DNA of 15,605 nucleotides from Bacteroidota bacterium (GTDB lineage Bacteria > Bacteroidota > Bacteroidia > 2-12-FULL-35-15), in NCBI GenBank assembly GCA_026391935.1, contig JAPLDC010000114.1, forward strand, positions 1 through 15,605. The letters run 5' to 3'. The notes beneath the pieces were generated by a model. That model was not told the DNA's origin. It did not search any database and saw nothing but the letters and a program-made list of their open reading frames with translations. How positions within the stretch are numbered: position 1 is the stretch's first letter; every line of letters begins with the position of its first letter. A program made the position numbers and the translations under genes. Positions 7,521 through 14,159 of the stretch are shown piece by piece.

Positions 7521-8297
7521 TTAATTTAATAAGTATCTCCAATCTGTCAAACTCAAAGGAAAAGATTCATGCAGCTTCACAACATCGCCTATAACAATGA
7601 TAGCTGGTGTCCCTATTTTTTCCTCTTCAACTATTTGAACAATTGTCTCTATCGTTCCCAATGCAACGTTCTCTGTTGGCAATGATCCGTTTTGAATGAT
7701 AGCGATTGCTGTTTCACTTCTTCCTTCTGCAGAAAAAATTGATGAAATCTCCTTCAGCTTATTTAAACCCATTAAAATGACAACCGTAGCTGTCGACTTT
7801 GCAGCCAATTTAATATCCTCTGAAAGCTCTCCATTACTCTTTGTTCCCGTGATCACCCAAAAACTTTCACTTGTGCCTCTGTTTGTCACAGGTATACCCT
7901 GCAGTGCAGGAACGGCTATAGAGCTGGAGATGCCTGGCACTATTTCTGTTTCAATATTAAACAATTTTGCGTGAGCCAATTCTTCATAACCGCGGCCAAA
8001 TACAAAAGAATCACCTCCTTTTAAACGGACAACGTGTCCGTGAGAAAAAGAGTGGTCCACGATCAATGAATTGATCTGATCTTGTGTATACTCATGTTTG
8101 TTACTGCGTTTACCTACATAAATTTTTAATGCATTAATAGGAGCGTATTTTAACAATTCAGGGTTTACCAATGCATCGTATAAGATCACATCGGCAGAAC
8201 CAATGGCTTCTATGCCTTTTACTGTGACCAGGTCAACGTCTCCAGGCCCTGCACCCACTAGCGTTAGTTTTGGAATTATATTATCTTTTTCGTTCAT
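7521..8297 (-). CDS. cobA: Uroporphyrinogen-III C-methyltransferase (SUMT)
   Basis: Transfers two methyl groups from S-adenosylmethionine to uroporphyrinogen III to give precorrin-2, the precursor of siroheme. At 258 residues it is normal length for a stand-alone SUMT. Motifs: VGAGPGDVDLVTVKG (14-28), YVGKRSNKH (60-68), RLKGGDSFVFGRGYEEL (91-107), VPGISSSIAVPALQGIPVTN (120-139, SAM site) and VVILMGL, ending TDWRYLL. It lies downstream of the sulfite reductase that needs siroheme, and its start overlaps the 3' end of a small ORF (8281-8415). Spacing supports co-transcription with the sulfite reductase. Nothing looks damaged in this gene, unlike the Met8 partner that should convert its product to siroheme. 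Confidence 0.93.
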   Translation of the reverse strand: MNEKDNIIPKLTLVGAGPGDVDLVTVKGIEAIGSADVILYDALVNPELLKYAPINALKIYVGKRSNKHEYTQDQINSLIVDHSFSHGHVVRLKGGDSFVFGRGYEELAHAKLFNIETEIVPGISSSIAVPALQGIPVTNRGTSESFWVITGTKSNGELSEDIKLAAKSTATVVILMGLNKLKEISSIFSAEGRSETAIAIIQNGSLPTENVALGTIETIVQIVEEEKIGTPAIIVIGDVVKLHESFPLSLTDWRYLLN

Positions 8298-8415
8298 CTT
8301 CTTTAATTTTTAATTGTTTTACTTTTTTGTTTTGAATCTGTCTGGTACTTATTTTAAAAAAATTATCGTACCAGCAACTTCCGAATTTTATATGATGCTT
8401 AAATTGTGTTTTCAT
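8281..8415 (-). CDS. Small basic ORF between sulfite reductase and cobA
   Basis: A 44-residue ORF beginning MKTQFKHHIKFGSCWYDNFF and ending KQLKIKEDERKR; strongly basic, no membrane helix, one Cys. I do not recognise it. Its ATG (8413-8415) lies 4 nt after the sulfite reductase stop and its 3' end overlaps the cobA start by 17 nt, which is the geometry of a translated operon member. It fills what would otherwise be a 122-bp gap. Inside it, CTGGTAC (8342-8348) and GTACCAG (8368-8374) are perfect inverted arms around a 19-nt loop, so the segment could instead act as an intercistronic RNA hairpin. Translation is therefore uncertain. Confidence 0.45.
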   Translation of the reverse strand: MKTQFKHHIKFGSCWYDNFFKISTRQIQNKKVKQLKIKEDERKR

Positions 8416-8419
8416 TGTT

Positions 8420-10543
8420 TTATATTTTTGTCAAATTGAGCGAAGCTAAAGTTTCTCTTTCTCTGAATATTGAAGCTTGCTTTATAATTTCCTCCGCGTC
8501 TTTTAAATAGTGTTCCGCAAACTGTTCTGATGGTTCATTTTTATTGATCTGTAATACAAACTCCCTGAATGTACCGTCAATATTTACTTCTGACGTTTCC
8601 ACAAAATGTTTATCAAAATCATTGATGATATCATTTTGAGTATTGGTTCGTAGATTTTTACCTAATAATAACGCTTTCGCGACACCAATAATAGTAGCAT
8701 AGCTATGGTAAATGCTATCGGCATACAATCGTTCTTTGAACGCCTGTGCAGCCCACACTAATTTATCTTCTGCTTCCAAAATTAATGTTGCAACCAGATC
8801 TATCATCACTCCGGCACATTCACCGACTCCGATCTCCGTTTTAAATTCCGTTGTATGCCCCCAATCAATATACTCTTCGGGTAGCAAATTGTGTTCGTCG
8901 GCATGCGACCTTAACAATTGATAAAAATAATCTTTCCCTTGTTTATCATAATAATCATTGAAATAGTCGCCTTCGACAGCTTTTTTTTCATAATCATTCA
9001 ACAAGGTGCGTAACAATGCCGGTGCGCGTTTGCTGGGCACCTTAATTATTTTCTCTGATATTCGTCCTTCCCCGTTTCCAACAACACCACCTCCTAATAC
9101 AAGTTGCAAGGCAGGCACAACAGAAGTTCCAATCTTAAAAGAGCTTCCATGAAAACCTATCTGAGCCAAACTATGTTGACCACATGAATTCATACATCCG
9201 CTTATCTTTATTTTGATATCGTTATTAAAGATCAGCTCCGGAAATTCTTCTTTTACAACCCGTTCTAATTCCTTTGCGATGCCTGTACTACTTGATATGC
9301 CAAGATTACAGGTGTCTGTACCCGGACAAGCTGTTATATCGGCGACACTGTCAAATCCGGGTTCAGCTAGATTTAAATTATCCAATGCTCTGAACAAGGC
9401 AGGCAAAGCTTCTTTCGAAACAAACTTTAACAATAAACCTTGATTTATCGTTATCCGAATGTCGTCCGCGGCATAGGTATTAACTAACCCGGCCAACAAA
9501 CGAGCTGTGCGTGAATTGATGTTCCCCAACAAAACACGAATGTTCACGCCATAGAAGCCTTGCTGCTTTTGCTCAAATACATTACTAACTAACCAATCCT
9601 GATACTTTTTATTATGACTAACTTTAAATGTCGTGAAAGATGTTCCTGAAACTTTTCGCTTAAATGGAACAGCCTTGTGATCAATTGGAAAAGTTGAATA
9701 CCCCAATGCCAATTGCTCATCCTCAACATATTTTAATAGTTGCTCTATTCCAATCTTGTTGACCAAATATTTTATCCGCGCTTTATGTCTGCTTGTTCGC
9801 TCACCATACCGGTCATATACACGTATCAAGGCCTCCGTAAAGGGGACAATTTTATCTTCCTCTAAAAAATCAAAGGCTGTTTTCGCTAAAAAAGGTTGTG
9901 CTCCTAAGCCGCCACCGACAAGCACCTTAAAGCCCCTTACAATTTTTCCATCCACAATTTTTACTTTAGGGATAAAACCAAGATCGTGCATAAATGTATA
10001 TGCCGTATCATCGTCATTGGATGAAAAAGCAATTTTAAATTTTCTTCCTAACTCCTGGCTGAATGGCGTCCTTAAAAAATATTTGAAAAGTTCCTGTGCG
10101 AATGGCGACACATCAAAAGGTTCTTTAGGATCTATTCCTGCTATTGCTGATGCTGTGATATTCCGCACAGTATTCCCGCAAGATCCTCGCAATGTAATAT
10201 CATCTTGTTCTAATCTGGCCCACAGATCAGGTGTTCTGTCCAAACTCACATAATAGATCTGCACATCCTGGCGGGTTGTCAAATGTAAATTTCCATTTGA
10301 AAATTCATCTGCAACATCTGCAATACCCAACAATTGTTTGGTTGTAATTTTTCCAAAAGGCAATTTCAACCGGATCATCTGGACTCCCGGTTGGCGCTGA
10401 CCGTATACTCCGCGTGATAAACGGAAGGAACGGAAACTGTCTTCATTAAGTCTTCCTCCACGGAAGTCTTTTATTTTTTTGTCCAATTCCAGAATATCTT
10501 TTTCTTCCAATGGATCTTTAATTGCTGTAAATATATTATTCAT
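8420..10543 (-). CDS. Siroheme/[4Fe-4S] sulfite (nitrite) reductase with HEPN-like C-terminal domain
   Basis: A 707-residue enzyme expected to reduce sulfite to sulfide by six electrons (nitrite to ammonia is the family alternative). Residues about 30-130 hold the first ferredoxin-like half (GVYGQRQPGVQMIRLKLPFG, LTTRQDVQ and RGSCGNTVRNI). Cluster/siroheme ligands are Cys406-x5-Cys412 (ACPGTDTCNLG) and Cys450-x3-Cys454 (SGCMNSCGQH). The core ends near residue 550. Residues about 570-690 form a helical region resembling HEPN domains (ILEAEDKLVWAAQAFKERLY, SYATIIGVAKALL), which I recall in Flavobacteriia versions of this protein. Neighbouring cobA, Met8, cysH and hom genes and the Cys/Met-coding leaders favour sulfite as the substrate. 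No electron donor subunit is in the window. The ATG at 10541-10543 is 28 nt after the T-tract of the second leader terminator. Confidence 0.9.
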   Translation of the reverse strand: MNNIFTAIKDPLEEKDILELDKKIKDFRGGRLNEDSFRSFRLSRGVYGQRQPGVQMIRLKLPFGKITTKQLLGIADVADEFSNGNLHLTTRQDVQIYYVSLDRTPDLWARLEQDDITLRGSCGNTVRNITASAIAGIDPKEPFDVSPFAQELFKYFLRTPFSQELGRKFKIAFSSNDDDTAYTFMHDLGFIPKVKIVDGKIVRGFKVLVGGGLGAQPFLAKTAFDFLEEDKIVPFTEALIRVYDRYGERTSRHKARIKYLVNKIGIEQLLKYVEDEQLALGYSTFPIDHKAVPFKRKVSGTSFTTFKVSHNKKYQDWLVSNVFEQKQQGFYGVNIRVLLGNINSRTARLLAGLVNTYAADDIRITINQGLLLKFVSKEALPALFRALDNLNLAEPGFDSVADITACPGTDTCNLGISSSTGIAKELERVVKEEFPELIFNNDIKIKISGCMNSCGQHSLAQIGFHGSSFKIGTSVVPALQLVLGGGVVGNGEGRISEKIIKVPSKRAPALLRTLLNDYEKKAVEGDYFNDYYDKQGKDYFYQLLRSHADEHNLLPEEYIDWGHTTEFKTEIGVGECAGVMIDLVATLILEAEDKLVWAAQAFKERLYADSIYHSYATIIGVAKALLLGKNLRTNTQNDIINDFDKHFVETSEVNIDGTFREFVLQINKNEPSEQFAEHYLKDAEEIIKQASIFRERETLASLNLTKI

Positions 10544-10570
10544 GATTTCAGTTAATTAGTATGTTGATCA

Positions 10571-10607
10571 AATAAAAAAAGCCCTTCTGCTTTTGCGGAA
10601 GGGCTTT
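10571..10607 (-). terminator. Second leader terminator, just upstream of the sulfite reductase
   Basis: Minus-strand stem AAAGCCCTTC (10607-10598) pairs perfectly with GAAGGGCTTT (10587-10578), plus two inner G-C pairs after one mismatch and an AAAA loop. A run TTTTTTTATTTG follows at once. It is a strong intrinsic terminator pointing into a gene that starts 28 nt later, so read-through must be controlled. A possible antiterminator segment TGCGGAG (10666-10660) can pair with TTCCGCA (10600-10594), 7 bp with one G-U. Confidence 0.85.
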
Positions 10608-10628
10608 AAATTTTGCTTTTTACTGTTC

Positions 10629-10784
10629 TTAATTTTTACAATAGTGCATTTTTATCGTGCTCCGCATTCGCAGGTGGTTCATACAACACATACACATTAT
10701 AAATAAGTTGAAAGTAAAAAGTCTCGAGGTTTCACTCGCGATGGCAAGTTTGCCGCGCCATCCAAGATTTAAAGTTGTCATCAT
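10629..10784 (-). CDS. Second leader ORF containing MCMCCM (candidate attenuator peptide)
   Basis: An ATG-ATG start at 10784 opens 51 codons: MMTTLNLGWRGKLAIASETS, then a linker, then IMCMCCMNHLRM (run at 10697-10680) and further Met and Cys codons before TAA at 10629-10631. Three Cys and three Met codons fall in six consecutive codons, in front of a sulfite reductase, and the ORF ends 22 nt before the 5' arm of the terminator at 10571-10607. An alternative start is the ATG at 10697-10695, which would give a 22-residue peptide starting with the run, similar in length to the first leader. The proposed antiterminator segment (10660-10666) lies inside the ORF, downstream of the run, so the geometry is less classical than in leader 1. 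A rival frame (PPANAEHDKNALL) is open but has no ATG. Confidence 0.6.
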   Translation of the reverse strand: MMTTLNLGWRGKLAIASETSRLFTFNLFIMCMCCMNHLRMRSTIKMHYCKN

Positions 10785-10821
10785 TTTTTGTTTTATTGTT
10801 GTCTTTTTAAGGAGACGATAA

Positions 10822-10855
10822 TTAAAAAAGGCTTCCCGTTTTCGGAAAGCCTTTT
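10822..10855 (-). terminator. First leader terminator (segments 3:4 of the attenuator)
   Basis: Minus-strand AAAAGGCTTTCCG (10855-10843) pairs with CGGGAAGCCTTTT (10838-10826) across an AAAA loop: 13 bp with one G-U. T-tract TTTTTT runs into TTAATT. It follows the Met/Cys leader peptide by 44 nt and precedes the second leader. Confidence 0.85.
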
Positions 10856-10936
10856 AAATGAAATTTAAAATATATGTTATTACAACAGGCTTTCCATAAT
10901 TAAATACACATCATACAGCACATCATCGGGCTGTTG
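10822..10936 (-). promoter_or_regulatory. Cys/Met transcription attenuator with alternative pairings 1:2, 2:3, 3:4
   Basis: Segment 1 is CAACAG (10936-10931), inside the leader peptide codons just before the Met/Cys run. Segment 2 is GGAAAGCCTGTTG (10895-10883), starting 5 nt after the leader stop. Segment 3 is AGGCTTTCC (10852-10844), the 5' arm of the terminator; segment 4 is its 3' arm. 1:2 gives 6 bp, 2:3 a perfect 9 bp (GGAAAGCCT with AGGCTTTCC), 3:4 a 13-bp terminator. Inferred logic: a ribosome stalled on the Met/Cys codons (10926-10906) covers segment 1 and leaves 2 free to pair with 3, so transcription continues; a ribosome reaching the stop at 10900 covers 2, so the terminator forms; without translation 1:2 and 3:4 form. 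Confidence 0.75.
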
Positions 10937-10971
10937 ATCGTAAATAATATATTTGAAAAGTTGTTGTTCAT
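10900..10971 (-). CDS. Cys/Met leader peptide (23 residues)
   Basis: ATG at 10971-10969, TAA at 10902-10900. The peptide is MNNNFSNILFTINS followed by PMMCCMMCI: seven consecutive Met/Cys codons (10926-10906) near the end. Met and Cys are among the rarest residues, so such a run is very unlikely by chance and fits sensing of charged tRNA-Met and tRNA-Cys. It starts 18 bp downstream of the TATATTTG promoter element and is followed by mutually exclusive antiterminator and terminator hairpins. Downstream genes make sulfide, siroheme and homoserine, the inputs of Cys and Met synthesis. The peptide itself probably has no function once made. A protein-like rival frame (DDVLYDVYLIMESLL) overlaps it but lacks an upstream ATG. 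Confidence 0.75.
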   Translation of the reverse strand: MNNNFSNILFTINSPMMCCMMCI

Positions 10972-10988
10972 TGTTTCTAATTCTGCAG

Positions 10989-10996
10989 CAAATATA
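10989..10996 (-). promoter_or_regulatory. -7 promoter element for the sulfur-assimilation operon
   Basis: TATATTTG on the minus strand matches TAnnTTTG exactly, 17 bp before the first leader peptide ATG. I see no second TAnnTTTG between the two leaders, so transcripts should pass both terminators in series. Confidence 0.55.
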
Positions 10997-11007
10997 AGTA
11001 CGAAAAT

Positions 11008-11033
11008 TTTAAAATTCCTAATTAAATTTTAAA
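11008..11033 (-). terminator. Weak AT-only hairpin after the secreted SprB/PKD gene
   Basis: TTTAAAATT (11033-11025) and AATTTTAAA (11016-11008) are perfect 9-bp arms with an 8-nt loop, followed by ATTTTCG, 7 nt past the stop codon. All A-T pairs, so its strength as a terminator is doubtful. Confidence 0.3.
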
Positions 11034-11039
11034 CTATTT

Positions 11040-13274
11040 TTACTCTATTACCAATTTCCCAATACCTACAATGCTTTTAGCGCTACAAATTTTATAAAAA
11101 TAGACGCCATTTTGTAGCCCGTTTCGTGATATTTCAAATTGTTTTTCTGAAATTCCATTCAAGGTTTTTACTTTTTTGCCTAAAACATCCAACAATTCAA
11201 ATGAATATTTTTCATTTATTTTATCCGATTGTATTATAAAGGTTGTATTATCTGAAAAGGGATTTGGAGAAACAGAAACTGTTGTGATGCTTTCTTGATC
11301 AACTATTCCGGTGGTTAAGCCTTGAAATGAAGGACCATTATGAACAACAATTTGCATTGTTCCGCTTGAACGATTTAGTGAATCAGCTGAGATAAGCGAA
11401 TCACAAAACATATCGGTACATCCCGCTCCGTTATCAACACTTAAACAAAGCAAGTACGGACCGGTTCCTGAATAAACATGCGAAGGTGTCATAGATGTGG
11501 ATGTTGTTCCATCCCCAAAGTCCCACAAATAGCTTAATGATGCGCCATACGACAAATTATAAATATAATGTGCATTCGGATCCGGGTTAATTGTATCATC
11601 AGCAATATTAAAAAGTGCTAAACAAGATGCAGGAACTCCGGTGACATTAACTGTTTGACAAAGTGTATCAGCAGCACATAAAAAGTTGGACACAGTTAAA
11701 CAAACTGTCATTACTCCTGTTGAACCCCAAGTATGTGCAGGGTTTGCTGTAGTTGAAAAAGCTGTTCCATCGCCCCAATCCCACGAGTATGAATTTCCGA
11801 TGCCTGTTGAAGTATTAAACGCAAAAAAGTTATACGGATCTGTAGAATCCGGAACCATTGTGAAATTAGCTATTGCAGAATTGTTTGCAAAAATGGTTGT
11901 TGAATCTGTCGCAGTACAACCCGCTATATCTGTAATAGTTACCGAATAGGTTCCTGCACACATAGAAGGGACAGGTATTGTGGTAGTCCCATTTGACCAA
12001 ACGTAGGCGTAAGGTGCTGTTCCGCCTGTTGGCGTTGCTGTTGCTGTTCCATCACACGTTACACATCCTGTTGTATTAGTTGAAGAAAGGTTTGGAGTGA
12101 TTGGTCCATCAATATTAACAGTAGTAATTGCTGTTGCTGTACATCCGGCATACGATGCTGTAACGGTATAGGTTCCCATAATGGCGGGACAAATAATCGG
12201 ACTAGCAATAGTTGCTACAAAAGCGGCCGGTCCTATCCATGAGTATGTTGAAGGTCCTGGAGTAGTTGTTGCCGACAAAGTAACACATGCACCAGAACAA
12301 ATAGTAGAATTTGGAGATACAGTTAATGTTGGTGCCGGAGTTGTAGAAATAGTTGTTATAGCTGTGGAAGTACAACCAAGACAACTTGTTGTAACAGTAT
12401 ATGTTCCTGCCCCCAAACCGCTTAAAGAAGCTCCTGCAGCCGGAGTGCCGGTGCTTATCCAGCTATAAGCACAACCACCGGTTGGTGTAATTCCACCATT
12501 ATTTAGTCCGCAGGTTGCGTTTATTGGCGTTAATGTTAAACTTGGCAATGGGTTAACAGTAACTGTTGAAATTGCCGTAGCCGTGCAGCCTAAAGCTGTT
12601 CCAGTAACAGTATAGTTCATTGAAGTAGCTGGTGACAGTATTAATGGATTTACGGTTGCTCCTGTGCTCCATAAATATGTAGTAGCACCTCCTCCTGTTA
12701 AAGTTGCTATTCCGCCAGTACAAATTGTTGGTGAGTTAACATTAACAATAGGTATAGGATTAACAGTAACTATACTTGAATTTGTAGCAATACAACCCTG
12801 CGAATCAGTAATTGTAACAGTGTATGTTGTTAAAGAGGAAGGACAAGCACTTGGACTAACACCAAACAATCCGCCAGACCAATTAAAAGTGTATGGAACT
12901 GTCCCTCCTGTTACAGCAGGAGTTAATGTTGTGCATCCTCCAGTACAAAGCGCTCCCGATCCACCAATAGAAACAGTTAAAAGTGGCGGTTCTGTTATGG
13001 TCACTGTAGCGGTAGCCGATGACATATCACTATTATCAGTTACGATAACAGTATAAGAACCGGCACATATGCTGATTGCTGAAGGTGCAGTACCACCCGA
13101 AGGAGTCCAGTTGTATGTAAAAGGCCCTACACCTCCTATTACAGTTGCTGTTGCTTCCCCATTACATACTCCAAAGCAAGTAATATTTGTCTGAGCAATT
13201 GAAACTGTATGCCCTGCCGCGAAAACCGATGCACTAAGAAATAGTGTCAGTAAGAGAGAGTAGACTTTTTTCAT
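11040..13274 (-). CDS. Secreted SprB-repeat/Ig-like/PKD protein with T9SS sorting tail
   Basis: A 744-residue cell-surface or secreted protein. Residues 1-20 are a signal peptide (MKKVYSLLLTLFLSASVFA). Residues about 22-97 and 391-465 are SprB-type repeats (CFGVCNGEATATVIGGVGPF, CAGSYTVIVTD; and CVTCDGTATATPTGGTAPYA, CAGTYSVTITD). Between them lie further Ig-like/SprB-like units (about 98-390), each ending in a YTVT motif and a GC-x-T-A motif. Two PKD domains follow (about 466-545 with WDWGDGT, 548-630 with WDFGDGT). The last ~80 residues are a T9SS type A sorting domain (VSVSPNPFSDNTTF ... LLDVLGKKV ... NGVYFYKI). Expected route: Sec export, then T9SS with cleavage of the tail. Related repeats occur in gliding adhesins, so adhesion or matrix binding is plausible but not shown. 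It appears monocistronic. Confidence 0.88.
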   Translation of the reverse strand: MKKVYSLLLTLFLSASVFAAGHTVSIAQTNITCFGVCNGEATATVIGGVGPFTYNWTPSGGTAPSAISICAGSYTVIVTDNSDMSSATATVTITEPPLLTVSIGGSGALCTGGCTTLTPAVTGGTVPYTFNWSGGLFGVSPSACPSSLTTYTVTITDSQGCIATNSSIVTVNPIPIVNVNSPTICTGGIATLTGGGATTYLWSTGATVNPLILSPATSMNYTVTGTALGCTATAISTVTVNPLPSLTLTPINATCGLNNGGITPTGGCAYSWISTGTPAAGASLSGLGAGTYTVTTSCLGCTSTAITTISTTPAPTLTVSPNSTICSGACVTLSATTTPGPSTYSWIGPAAFVATIASPIICPAIMGTYTVTASYAGCTATAITTVNIDGPITPNLSSTNTTGCVTCDGTATATPTGGTAPYAYVWSNGTTTIPVPSMCAGTYSVTITDIAGCTATDSTTIFANNSAIANFTMVPDSTDPYNFFAFNTSTGIGNSYSWDWGDGTAFSTTANPAHTWGSTGVMTVCLTVSNFLCAADTLCQTVNVTGVPASCLALFNIADDTINPDPNAHYIYNLSYGASLSYLWDFGDGTTSTSMTPSHVYSGTGPYLLCLSVDNGAGCTDMFCDSLISADSLNRSSGTMQIVVHNGPSFQGLTTGIVDQESITTVSVSPNPFSDNTTFIIQSDKINEKYSFELLDVLGKKVKTLNGISEKQFEISRNGLQNGVYFYKICSAKSIVGIGKLVIE

Positions 13275-13428
13275 GTTGAAAATATATAATTGAACAATGA
13301 TCTATTAATAAGTTTTGAATAAACGCTTCAAGAGAATTGGAGTATATGCGTTCTTTGTTTAAAGATGTTTATTTGAAGGGAATAGTTGCATTTGAATAAA
13401 TCCCCCTTCCATCGCTTTTGCAAACGCT

Positions 13429-13450
13429 TTCCCCCTTTGAAAAGGGGGAA
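13429..13450. repeat. Pyrimidine/purine inverted repeat upstream of cvpA
   Basis: TTCCCCCTTT and AAAGGGGGAA are perfect 10-bp arms separated by 2 nt, ending 12 bp before the cvpA ATG. A second CCCCCTT lies at 13402-13408. The G/C content stands out from the surrounding AT-rich DNA; it resembles dispersed intergenic repeats of Bacteroidota genomes. The rest of 13275-13462 shows no gene. Confidence 0.5.
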
Positions 13451-13462
13451 TAAAACAGAAAC

Positions 13463-14011
13463 ATGAATTATATCGATATCCTTCTTTGCATGCCTCTTGT
13501 TTGGGGCCTTTACAAAGGCTTTACAAAAGGTCTTATCATTGAAGCGGCAACAATGGTCGCATTTGGTTTGGGAGTTTGGGGTGGAATAACATTTTCTAAT
13601 TATGTTGCTTCTAAAATTGCGAATGGATTTAACTGGCACTCTCCATATTTACCAATTGTTTCTTTTGCCTTCACCTTTTTAGGAATAATCATTCTCGTTT
13701 ATTTCATTGCAAAAATGGTTCAACGCATGGTGGATGGAATGGCATTAAGTGCCTTCAATAAAATTGGCGGAGCGGTGTTTGGTGTTTTAAAATTTGCCAT
13801 GGTAATGAGTGTCATCATTTTTATGATCGATGCTTTAGAAGAAAGCTACCCAACGATCTCCTTCCAAACAAAAGAAGAATCGCTACTTTATAAACCCGTT
13901 GGAAAAATAGCCCCTATGCTTATTCCTTCACTTAATAAAAGCAAAATGGCCGCAATGATGCCAAAAGCAAAAGATGTGAAGGTAGATGTGAAAGTGAAGT
14001 TGAAAGAGTGA
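13463..14011 (+). CDS. CvpA-family inner-membrane protein
   Basis: A 182-residue membrane protein of the CvpA (colicin V production) family. Visible features are an N-terminal MNYIDILLCMPLVWGLYKGF segment with the family's aspartate and GxxxGF pattern, GLIIEAATMVAFGLGVWGGI (second helix), a third helix at about 63-87 (LPIVSFAFTFLGIIILVYF), the family-typical NKIGGAVFGVLKF followed by the fourth helix (about 100-125), and a lysine-rich cytoplasmic tail ending KVKLKE. Family roles are poorly defined (colicin V secretion, envelope stress, in some species purF-linked). It is divergent from the SprB/PKD gene and convergent with atpG, so it is a single-gene unit closed by the terminator at 14112-14150. 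Confidence 0.85.
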   Translation: MNYIDILLCMPLVWGLYKGFTKGLIIEAATMVAFGLGVWGGITFSNYVASKIANGFNWHSPYLPIVSFAFTFLGIIILVYFIAKMVQRMVDGMALSAFNKIGGAVFGVLKFAMVMSVIIFMIDALEESYPTISFQTKEESLLYKPVGKIAPMLIPSLNKSKMAAMMPKAKDVKVDVKVKLKE

Positions 14012-14041
14012 TTCACAGCCGCCCTTATCCTCGCCTTATCC

Positions 14042-14073
14042 GTCCTTCGGACACCTTCTCCAAAAGGAGAAGG
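14042..14073. repeat. Hairpin-rich intergenic repeat downstream of cvpA
   Basis: GTCC-TTC-GGAC (14042-14052) is followed by the perfect stem CCTTCTCC-AAAA-GGAGAAGG (14054-14073). It lies 30 bp after the cvpA stop within a C-rich stretch (14019-14062) unlike the local AT-rich background. Confidence 0.5.
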
Positions 14074-14111
14074 AAAGGAAAGTCTTCGAAAGTTTGTATG
14101 TAAGTCAAAAT

Positions 14112-14150
14112 AAAAAGGCTCCGAAATTAATTTCGAAGCCTTTTTATTTT
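14112..14150. terminator. Bidirectional terminator between cvpA and atpG
   Basis: AAAAAGGCT (14112-14120) pairs with AGCCTTTTT (14137-14145), and inner CGAAA pairs with TTTCG across a TTAA loop after one mismatch. T-runs on both strands let it serve the converging cvpA and atpG transcripts. Confidence 0.85.
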
Positions 14151-14159
14151 GAGTCTAGC

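Noticed and set aside
10883..10971. Alternative frame over leader 1 reading QQPDDVLYDVYLIMESLL, which looks protein-like, with a similar one over leader 2 (YNVYVLYEPPANAEHDKN)
   Set aside because: Neither has an ATG (or upstream GTG/TTG in a sensible position) before the segment, and the frames follow automatically from ATG/TGT-rich codons read one base off. The Met/Cys frames have ATG starts and, for unit 1, matching attenuator pairings. Kept as a rival explanation.
10560..11039. Known SAM, SAH, cobalamin or T-box riboswitch in the sulfite reductase leader
   Set aside because: I do not see their conserved core sequences; the Met/Cys ORFs plus alternative hairpins explain the leader better.
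12664..13056. 130-codon plus-strand ORF inside the SprB/PKD gene
   Set aside because: Low-complexity Val/Pro/Thr-rich mirror of the repeat protein on the opposite strand.
13328..13639. 103-codon minus-strand ORF overlapping the start of cvpA
   Set aside because: Antisense to cvpA and spanning the C-rich hairpin repeat; no recognisable features.
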